Source: Haliea sp. E1-2-M8 (GTDB lineage Bacteria; Pseudomonadota; Gammaproteobacteria; Pseudomonadales; Halieaceae). From it: a DNA stretch of 64,000 nt. Position numbers and translations under genes: made by a program. Of the stretch, positions 42,221-49,057 are shown in pieces. The notes beneath the pieces are model-generated. The model saw nothing but the letters and a program-made list of their open reading frames with translations, had not been told where the DNA came from and did not search any database. How positions within the stretch are numbered: position 1 is the stretch's first letter; each line of letters opens with the position of its first letter. The stretch covers positions 310,001-374,000 of the forward strand of contig NZ_JAUTDR010000001.1 of the NCBI RefSeq assembly GCF_030649675.1, written 5' to 3'.

Positions 42221-43278
42221 TGACTAAGGGCGGCGACGGGCTGGTCGCCATTGTCGTACGCGGTCTTGTCCTGTGGCGAGGTCGGATGGGTGTGGATGCG
42301 GACCGCAGCGCTCATTCCCGCGCGCAGGGTCGGCCCCGAGCTGGTATCCAGCAGGCGCAGCCGTACCGGGATGCGCTGTACCACTTTGACCCAGTTGCCG
42401 CTGGCGTTTTGCGCCGGGATCAGCGCAAATTCAGAGCCACTGGCGACGCTGACGGTATCGACTTCCGCCCGCAACACCTGCCCCGGGTAGGCGTCGATAG
42501 TCACATCCACTGCCTGGCCACTGTGAACCGCGGCAAGTTGGGTCTCCTTGAGGTTGGCCTCGATCCAGTGTCCGCCCGTTTCCAGGATAGTGATGACGGT
42601 AAATCCCGGGGGCGCCATTTCGCCTGCCTGGGGTACATCATTGGCGACCACGCCGGCCACCGGCGCCACGATCCTCGTGCGCGATAGCTGGTACCGGGCA
42701 TGGTCCAGCTGGGCCTGGGCGACCATGATGTCTGCCTGTTGCTCGAGCGGGATATCCGGGCTGCCGCCCAGTGCAGCCCGCAGGCTGGCGAGTCTCTGGC
42801 TGCCAATCGCAATCTGTGCCCTGGCGCGCGAGAGCTGTTGCCGCGATTCGTCAAGCTGTGATTCCGAGATCGCGGTCGGACCCATGTTCTGGTTTCGCGC
42901 CAGTTGCCGCTGGTAGAACGCGGCGTCCTCTTGCGCCTGCGCAAGCTCTGCCTCTATCTCGGCATAATCGGCTCGACGGGCCAACACCTCGTTGCGCACC
43001 TGCAGCAAGTGTGCCTCCGCTTCGGCGACGGCGAGCCGGAATGGCTGGTCCTCCAGTTGCACCAGCAGCTGTCCCTGGCTCACCGGCGTATTGGGGCTCA
43101 CAAGAACCGCCTTGACGATGGCGCTCACTTCGCTGGCGAGGGCCAACTTGTTGGCCTTGACGTAGGCGTTGTCAGTGCTGACCACGCCGCCTCCGCCAAG
43201 GACAAACCAGCTGATCACGGCAATCGCTACGGCAATACCCGCACCGAAACCGAGTTGCCGCTTACCTGTGTTGGTCAC
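42217..43278 (-). CDS. emrA: Membrane fusion protein, EmrA/HlyD family
   Basis: 353 residues from GTG 43278, which overlaps the MarR stop as GTGA; the frame is open upstream but only as a shadow of the MarR gene. One N-terminal transmembrane helix (LGFGAGIAVAIAVISWFVLGG). Then HlyD domain: biotinyl-lipoyl-like halves (VSTDNAYVKANKLALASEVSAIVKAVLVSPNTPVSQGQLLVQL and TRIVAPVAGVVANDVPQAGEMAPPG) around a long coiled-coil hairpin. It links EmrB to the outer membrane channel. Middle gene of a marR-emrA-emrB operon. Confidence 0.92.
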   Translation of the reverse strand: MTNTGKRQLGFGAGIAVAIAVISWFVLGGGGVVSTDNAYVKANKLALASEVSAIVKAVLVSPNTPVSQGQLLVQLEDQPFRLAVAEAEAHLLQVRNEVLARRADYAEIEAELAQAQEDAAFYQRQLARNQNMGPTAISESQLDESRQQLSRARAQIAIGSQRLASLRAALGGSPDIPLEQQADIMVAQAQLDHARYQLSRTRIVAPVAGVVANDVPQAGEMAPPGFTVITILETGGHWIEANLKETQLAAVHSGQAVDVTIDAYPGQVLRAEVDTVSVASGSEFALIPAQNASGNWVKVVQRIPVRLRLLDTSSGPTLRAGMSAAVRIHTHPTSPQDKTAYDNGDQPVAALSQ

Positions 43279-43727
43279 GAATCCTGTCCCTCCCGGCCCA
43301 GATTGAGGCGCACCTGTTGCAACAGGTGCCGCAGCTGCACGATTTCGGCGGCCTGCAGCCCGGCCAGAGCCTCTGCCCGGGTTTCCTCGGCCAGGGTCCG
43401 CAGTATTTCCAGCACCGGCTGGGCCGCGGGGGTGAGGTAGATCCGGAAGCAGCGCCGGTCCTCGCTGTCGCGGACACGCTGTACCAGTTGTTCTTCCTCC
43501 AGATTGTCCAGCTGCCGCGCAAGGCTGATGGGCGCCACATCCATCCGGTCGGCCAGTTCCGCCTGCTTCAGGCCTTCCTCCCGCGCCAGCTGCCACAACA
43601 CCTGCCACCGCGACCGGGTCAAGCCGTGGGCCTTGGCCCGGCGGTCGAAGTTGCGCCGCAGCAACCTGGCAGCGCTGTGTAGTTCAAAGCTGAGCTGGCT
43701 GGCAGCTTCCTCTGTCGCTCGGCTCAC
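43275..43727 (-). CDS. MarR-family regulator of the Emr pump
   Basis: 150 residues from GTG 43727, with GGAGG 6 nt upstream; the open frame continues upstream but runs through the operator. Winged helix-turn-helix: LTRSRWQVLWQLAREEGLKQAELADRMDVAPISLARQLDNLEEEQLVQRVRDSEDRRCFRIYLT. It is the first gene of the pump operon and almost surely represses it, released by a drug or phenolic ligand. The perfect inverted repeat 30 bp upstream is the likely operator. Confidence 0.9.
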   Translation of the reverse strand: MSRATEEAASQLSFELHSAARLLRRNFDRRAKAHGLTRSRWQVLWQLAREEGLKQAELADRMDVAPISLARQLDNLEEEQLVQRVRDSEDRRCFRIYLTPAAQPVLEILRTLAEETRAEALAGLQAAEIVQLRHLLQQVRLNLGREGQDS

Positions 43728-43756
43728 GCTGCGCCTCCAATTGATGTCGCCGCTTA

Positions 43757-43774
43757 TTATAAGTGTGCTTATAA
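43757..43774. promoter_or_regulatory. MarR operator: perfect inverted repeat
   Basis: TTATAAG-TGTG-CTTATAA is an 18-bp perfect inverted repeat in the space between the divergent marR-like and amidohydrolase starts. Size, AT-richness and position are typical of MarR-family operators. It could control both directions. Confidence 0.7.
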
Positions 43775-43877
43775 AAATGACAACTTGGCAAAGCTTTACT
43801 GTGGCGGTCTTGGATGGCAGATTAGCGGATCTGCGCAACGACTATCGGCTATTAGCCGGCATTCACATGGAGCCACA

Positions 43878-45749
43878 ATGAGCACAAGCACTTGGGATAC
43901 CCTGATCACGGACGCCCTGGTCTTTGACGGCAGGGGCGGGGCGCCGCAGCACCTGGACATTGCCATCAAGGACGGCCGCATCGCCGCCCGGGGCAGCGCC
44001 CTGCCGCGGGGTGAAGCGTCCAGGGTCATTGACGGCTCCGGGCAGTGGCTTATGCCCGGCCTACTGGACATCCATACCCACCTCGACCTGGAGGTAGATC
44101 TGGACCCGCGCCTGGAGGAAGTGGTGCGCCACGGCACTACCACCGTGCTGGTAGGCAACTGTAGCCTCGGCACCTGCTTTGGCCAGCAGGTGGAAGGCGA
44201 GCAGAATCCCATCGTCGACTGTTTTACCCGGGTGGAGAACATCCCCAAGAAAGTGCTGAGCAAATGCGTGGAAACCATCACCTGGGACAATACCGGTGAC
44301 TACATGGACCACTTCGACAAGCTGCCGCTGGGGCCCAATATCGGCGCTTTCGTGCCCCATTCCATGCTGCGGGTTGAAGTGATGGGCCTCAAGGACAGTA
44401 TCAGCCGCGAGCCCACCGAGACCGAACTGCGGGAGATGGAAAGACTGCTGGACCAGGCCATGACCCAGGGCTACCTGGGCCTGAGTACCGACGGGCTTCC
44501 CTTCCACTACCTGGCCAACGCGCCGCATACCGACCAGCGGATCCCGACCCAGTTCGCCAGTTTTGGCGAGCTCAAGCGCCTGCTGCGTGTGGTCCGCCGC
44601 CACGACCGGGTCTGGCAGACCACGCCCATCATCGAGAACCGGATCAAGGGGCTGCTGTATTTTTTCCTCAGCAGTGGCCGCCTGTTTGGCAGTCCGCTGA
44701 AAACCTCCGCCCTGTCGGTGATGCAATTCGTGCTGGCACCCAAAGCGTCCAACGCCTTCCTGGGTGTGGCGGGGCTGGTCAACAGCGCGCTGCTCCAGGG
44801 GCGTATCCATTTCCAGGCCCTGGGCACCAATTTCCGCATCTGGGCCGATGGCATCGTCAGCCCGATTTTTGAGGAGCTGGACTCCACCTGCAAGCTGATC
44901 GCCAGGGAGTATGACGATGTGGCGGGGCGCCGGGCGCTGCTCAACGACCCCGCCTTTGTCGAAGAGTTTCGCCGCGACTGGTTTCACGGTCGCAAGGGGC
45001 GCAACCTGGCCACGTTCAAGGCCAAAATGGGCCTGCCGGACAAGGTGGTTATCCGCGACCCCGAGCTGATGATATTTGATGGAGCACCTGTGCCCGAGTG
45101 GGATGGCGAATCCATGCAGCAGGTATTCGAGCGTCTGCAGCGGTTCCAGCGCGGCCAGACAGGGGAGGCGCGTTCAGAGAAAGAGCGCGAGGCGCTAGCT
45201 GCCTTCCCCAACCCGACCGCGGACGACGCCGACTTCATGTTGCATCTGCTGCGTGAGTACGACAAGTCCTTCCGCTGGTATGTCGACGTCGGCAACACGG
45301 ACAAGCAGGCAACCCTGGGCTACCTGCTGCACCCGAACGCCATGCCCGGCTTCAATGACTCCGGCGCCCACATCACCAATATGGCGTTCTTCGACGCCAA
45401 CCTGATGTCGCTGAAACTGGCGCAGGCCGAGGGCATGGAGACCGTTGCCCGGATGGTCAAGCGCCTGACGCGGGACCCGGCGGAGTTCTTTGGCCTGGAT
45501 GTGGGCAGCCTGGAAATTGGCGCCCAGGCGGATGTCACCCTGGTTGATCCGGAGGTGCTAAAGGGCTGGGATACCAACGAGCACCGCGCCTTTATCCACC
45601 GTGAACTGTTTGATCACAAGCAGATGGTCAACCGGTCGGACGGCGTGGTAACCCACGTGCTGATCAACGGCGAGCCGGTCTGGCAGCAGGGCGAGTTTAC
45701 CGAGGTACTGGGTAACCGCAGCCTGGGTCGGGCCCTGCGGGCCGCCTGA
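43878..45749 (+). CDS. N-acyl-D-amino-acid deacylase-type amidohydrolase
   Basis: 623 residues from ATG 43878, with GGAG 5 nt upstream. It is an amidohydrolase (metal-dependent TIM barrel) of the D-aminoacylase group. Seen: the metal motif DIHTHLD, VGNCSLGTCF (the Cys region where family members bind zinc), GYLGLSTDGLPFHY, and MPGFNDSGAHITNM with the catalytic Asp. The flanking beta sandwich is formed by the N-terminus and by ADVTLVDPEV near the end. The protein is longer than typical D-aminoacylases (about 480), with an insertion in the middle. Substrate uncertain. It is divergent from the MarR-Emr operon. Confidence 0.82.
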   Translation: MSTSTWDTLITDALVFDGRGGAPQHLDIAIKDGRIAARGSALPRGEASRVIDGSGQWLMPGLLDIHTHLDLEVDLDPRLEEVVRHGTTTVLVGNCSLGTCFGQQVEGEQNPIVDCFTRVENIPKKVLSKCVETITWDNTGDYMDHFDKLPLGPNIGAFVPHSMLRVEVMGLKDSISREPTETELREMERLLDQAMTQGYLGLSTDGLPFHYLANAPHTDQRIPTQFASFGELKRLLRVVRRHDRVWQTTPIIENRIKGLLYFFLSSGRLFGSPLKTSALSVMQFVLAPKASNAFLGVAGLVNSALLQGRIHFQALGTNFRIWADGIVSPIFEELDSTCKLIAREYDDVAGRRALLNDPAFVEEFRRDWFHGRKGRNLATFKAKMGLPDKVVIRDPELMIFDGAPVPEWDGESMQQVFERLQRFQRGQTGEARSEKEREALAAFPNPTADDADFMLHLLREYDKSFRWYVDVGNTDKQATLGYLLHPNAMPGFNDSGAHITNMAFFDANLMSLKLAQAEGMETVARMVKRLTRDPAEFFGLDVGSLEIGAQADVTLVDPEVLKGWDTNEHRAFIHRELFDHKQMVNRSDGVVTHVLINGEPVWQQGEFTEVLGNRSLGRALRAA

Positions 45750-45751
45750 GT

Positions 45752-45851
45752 GTAGGAGCGCACTCCGTGCGCGATCGCCCTCAATCGCCCGCGGACAAGG
45801 TGAATGGCCGCGCAGCGGACAGAGAAGGTGGCCTGGGCCAGCGGGCTCCTA
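45752..45851. repeat. Inverted pair of REP-like elements (REPIN-like)
   Basis: The left element (45752-45775) is GTAGGAGC, hairpin GCGCAC-TCC-GTGCGC, GAT. The right element, on the opposite strand (45837-45851), reads TAGGAGCCCGC, with a degenerate hairpin. Both share the head of the element at 31366. They fill the gap between two convergent genes. Confidence 0.55.
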
Positions 45852-45876
45852 TAGAACACGGTGGGTTCCCACAGGT

Positions 45877-47049
45877 CTAGTACCCCGCTTCCAGATCCAC
45901 CAGGTTGAGCAGCGGCTCGCCCTTGACGTAGCGGCGCAGGTTCTCGGTCGCGATCAGGGCGCTACGCTGCAGGCTGCCGCCCCCGGCCGCCGCCACGTGC
46001 GGGGTGATGATCACGTTGGGCAGCAGCCACAGCGGGCTGTCCTCCGGTAATGGCTCCGGCTCGGTGACATCCAGGCCCGCCCCGTACAAATGCCCGCTCT
46101 GCAGGGCCGCTACCAGCGCGGCGGTGTCCGTGGTCTTGCCGCGGCCCACATTGATATAAATTGCCCCAGGCTGGATCAGCGCGAACAGGTCGGCGTCGAA
46201 CAGGCCGGCGGTCTGCTCCGTCAGGGGCAGCGCATTGACCACCACATCCGCCTCGCCGGCCAGCTTGCCCAGTTCATCCGCCAGTCCGACATAGGAGACA
46301 AAGCCCGGCCCTTCCCGGGAGGAATTGCGGGTGGCGGTGACCCGCATGCCGAGGCCGTGGGCCCGGCGCGCCACTTCGGTGCCGATACCGCCGAGACCGG
46401 CTACCAGCACGGTCTTGCCGGCCAGTTCGCCAAAGGCCAGCTCGGCAGACAGCTCCCGGCGCCACTGGCGCTCGGCCTGGGCGGCGGTGTAGGCGGGCAA
46501 ACCCCGGCTGATCGCCAGCAACATGGCGATACCGTGTTCGGCGATGGTAGGCCCCGACAGGCGCTGGTTGTTGGTAAAGATCCGGTCCGCTTGCTGGGCC
46601 TCGCTGGCACCGCTGCAGCGATCCATGCCAACGGTGTAGCTGTGAATCCACAGCAGGCCCGGATCGGCGTTGGCGAGCATGTCGGTGGTGCAGAAACCGA
46701 TGTAGCCATCGGCACCGGCCAGGGTTTCCCGCGTGGGTACAAAAGCCCCCGAATCGTCCACCACCAGGGCCACGTCTCCCGCCGCCACCTGCAACTGCTT
46801 GAGAAAGCTTTTATTACCGGCCATACCGCGCGGTAGGGACACGACCACGCGGCCGGGCTTCCAGCGAGGGTGGCTGCTGACAGCCGTGGGCGCGGCCTCC
46901 AGGTCGAGCTTGTCGATCAGCTGTTGGGCCGCGTTCGAAGGGGTGGCTTCTGGTGTTGCCTCTTTCGCTAGCAAAGGCAGACTGGCTGCCTGCAGCAATG
47001 CCAGGGACAGTACCCCTGCACCAATGCGGAGTTGCGCTGTAATCCTCAT
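45877..47049 (-). CDS. Exported D-isomer-specific 2-hydroxyacid dehydrogenase
   Basis: 390 residues. Residues 1-28 form a clear signal peptide (MRITAQLRIGAGVLSLALLQAASLPLLA). The rest is a 2-hydroxyacid dehydrogenase: NAD site GLGGIGTEVARR and the catalytic trio Arg in INVGRGK, Glu in VTEPEPLPED and His in ITPHVAAAGG. NAD-dependent enzymes of this family are normally cytoplasmic, so export is odd. The cofactor binding looks kept. It overlaps AsmA by 4 nt on the same strand. Activity and location are inferred. Confidence 0.82.
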   Translation of the reverse strand: MRITAQLRIGAGVLSLALLQAASLPLLAKEATPEATPSNAAQQLIDKLDLEAAPTAVSSHPRWKPGRVVVSLPRGMAGNKSFLKQLQVAAGDVALVVDDSGAFVPTRETLAGADGYIGFCTTDMLANADPGLLWIHSYTVGMDRCSGASEAQQADRIFTNNQRLSGPTIAEHGIAMLLAISRGLPAYTAAQAERQWRRELSAELAFGELAGKTVLVAGLGGIGTEVARRAHGLGMRVTATRNSSREGPGFVSYVGLADELGKLAGEADVVVNALPLTEQTAGLFDADLFALIQPGAIYINVGRGKTTDTAALVAALQSGHLYGAGLDVTEPEPLPEDSPLWLLPNVIITPHVAAAGGGSLQRSALIATENLRRYVKGEPLLNLVDLEAGY

Positions 47050-48914
47050 TGTTTTTCCTCCTCCTCCTCCGGCTGGTTGCGTTGCAGCAGGCGCTGCAGG
47101 AAACGGCCCCCTTCTTCCCGCGCCATGTTTTCAAGCTCTCTGCGGGCGAGATCGGCGACTATCGCCTCGCTGTCGACCCTGCACCATTCGCCGGGTTCGC
47201 CACCGAGTTTGCCGCTGCAGTTCACCGGCCAGTCAATCGCGGCCAGGCGCTGGTTGACCCGGCAGGCAGGGTCAACCTCTTCCAGGGTTGGTGCCAGCCG
47301 CGCCCGGAAGCTGGCGACAAAGTCGTTGCTGACCAGGTCCAGCCTGCCGTCGCCGCGCAGGCCGACATGGGCGAGGTCCGCCTGCAGCGGGTCCAGCCGG
47401 GCCTCGCCCGCCGCCAGCTGGATGCGGGCACTGGCGCTGTCGAAGCTGCTGCGCGCGGGCAATTCGGCCTGTAACGGCTCCTGGTTGATCTGGGCGATCA
47501 CCTGGCAAAGCATGCGTTCGATGCCGACCTGCTCCAGCGCAAGTTGCTCGGTGTCGAGCCGGATTTCGCCCTCCAGGGCGGCGACCAGGGCATTGCGACT
47601 GTTGCCCCGGCTGTCGAGTTGCCAGCTGGCATCGGCCGTGCCAGACAGGACCGGGTCTGCCTCCAGCGCAGCCAGCAGGGCGACGGTGTCCAGCCCGGCG
47701 AGTTCGCCCCGGGTGCTGAGCGTGGTGGTGCTGAGGCGTGCGTTCAAGGTGGCGGTGGCGTCAAGTTTGCCGCCGTGGATGACGCCGCTGATGGTGTCGA
47801 AGGTCGCGACCCCTTCCACCGCGCGCAGGCGCAGGCGCAGGTTTTCCACTGTATGCACACCGACCACGGCGCGTTCGACCCGCAAGTCAGCCCGGGTATC
47901 GGTGAGGCGCAGCGCATCGAGGGGCAGGGGGGCATCGCCGTCGGGGCTTTCTGTCTCGGCGCTGCTGGCCGCCTCGGGGCCCGCCAGCAGGAGTAGCGCA
48001 GGGTCCAGCAGGTTCATGCGCAACACCGCGTCAATTTGCGGGCTTTCCGCGGCGGCATAGCGCACTGTGCCGCTGCCCTGGGTGGCGCCGCTCTCCAGCT
48101 CCACTTCCAGCTCGGCGAGGCGCTGGTCCAGCCTGACGCTTCCGTTGGCCCGGAGCGTTACCGGTGTCGGCGTGGCTCCAGTCAGTTCGCCTTCCAGTCC
48201 CTGCAGGTTGAGAGTCTGGGAGTCGGCGCTGGCGCTAAAAATGGTGGCGAGCTCGAGGTTCATGCTGGGTTCGCCCGGCATGCGCAGTTCCAGTTTCAGG
48301 GAGGCGGGGTTGCCCTCCAGGTTGAGATCGGTACCCCTGAGCATCGGCAGCTCGAGAACCACGGGTCCGGCGCCGGCGGGTTGTTGCAGGATGATGCGCG
48401 CATCGGTGAGCCGCAGGCTGGCAACGTTCAGGGCCAGCGGCGCGCCGAAGACGGCGCCGACGCTGCTCTCCGCAGTGTCCTGCAGGGCCTGCCGGCGCGT
48501 GGCGTAGAAGCGTTCCAGTTCCGCATCCGAGAGGGTGGCGAGATCGGGCGCCTCGATCTCCGCCCTGGCTGGCAGGGTGACTACCAGGCCGTCCAGTTCC
48601 AGACCCTTGATGATAACTTCCCGCGACAGCAGTGGCCGCAGGAACACTTCGACGGACAGCTCCCGGACACTGATCTCCGGCGGTTCCTCGCCGGGGAGCT
48701 GCAAGCCGGCATCGCCCAGGCGCAGGGCCAGGCGCGGGAACAGGGTCAGGCCGGCATCGCCGCGGACGGTCAGCCGCGCACCGCTGCGCTCCTCCAGCTG
48801 CTCCGTCGCAATTTTGACCAGCCTTTCTTGGTCGAGCACCAGTGGCACCACCACCACGGCTACAATCACCAGCAGAAGGGGAATGCCGAGCAGGTAGAGC
48901 AGGATTCTGGTCAT
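47046..48914 (-). CDS. AsmA-family protein
   Basis: 622 residues. One N-terminal transmembrane helix (ILLYLLGIPLLLVIVAVVVVPLVLD), then the AsmA start region (RLVKIATEQLEERSGARLTVRGDAGLTLFPRLALRLGDAGL) and a long beta-rich body. AsmA/TamB-like proteins span the periplasm and are linked to phospholipid transport to the outer membrane. The C-terminal segment with a Cys pair (VDPACRVNQRLAAIDWPVNCSG) is family-typical. The gene is immediately followed by the exported dehydrogenase. Confidence 0.87.
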   Translation of the reverse strand: MTRILLYLLGIPLLLVIVAVVVVPLVLDQERLVKIATEQLEERSGARLTVRGDAGLTLFPRLALRLGDAGLQLPGEEPPEISVRELSVEVFLRPLLSREVIIKGLELDGLVVTLPARAEIEAPDLATLSDAELERFYATRRQALQDTAESSVGAVFGAPLALNVASLRLTDARIILQQPAGAGPVVLELPMLRGTDLNLEGNPASLKLELRMPGEPSMNLELATIFSASADSQTLNLQGLEGELTGATPTPVTLRANGSVRLDQRLAELEVELESGATQGSGTVRYAAAESPQIDAVLRMNLLDPALLLLAGPEAASSAETESPDGDAPLPLDALRLTDTRADLRVERAVVGVHTVENLRLRLRAVEGVATFDTISGVIHGGKLDATATLNARLSTTTLSTRGELAGLDTVALLAALEADPVLSGTADASWQLDSRGNSRNALVAALEGEIRLDTEQLALEQVGIERMLCQVIAQINQEPLQAELPARSSFDSASARIQLAAGEARLDPLQADLAHVGLRGDGRLDLVSNDFVASFRARLAPTLEEVDPACRVNQRLAAIDWPVNCSGKLGGEPGEWCRVDSEAIVADLARRELENMAREEGGRFLQRLLQRNQPEEEEEKQ

Positions 48915-48932
48915 GGGAGCCTCTCCTCAAGG

Positions 48933-48989
48933 GGGGTCAGGTCCCGTATTGTAGCAAATGTAATTTGCTACAATACGGGACCTGACCCC
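48933..48989. repeat. Perfect 27-bp-arm hairpin (GTA loop)
   Basis: Arms 48933-48959 and 48963-48989 are exact inverse complements, with a three-base loop GTA. The outer part is GGGGTCAGGTCCCG and the inner part is AT-rich (TATTGTAGCAAAT). It lies between the TonB receptor stop and the AsmA start. The sequence style resembles the mobile hairpins associated with REP-associated tyrosine transposases. It could also act as a terminator for either strand, although no long T-run follows. Confidence 0.9.
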
Positions 48990-49057
48990 GCCCCGGCGCA
49001 GGCAGTAACGAAAGCGGCCCGGAACAGGTTCCGGGCCGCTGAGGGACCAGGCGATTG

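Noticed and set aside
42217-43608. Longer EmrA frame starting at 43608
   Set aside because: The added 110 residues are a Gly/Ala/Arg-rich shadow of the MarR gene; GTG 43278 overlaps the MarR stop in the usual way.
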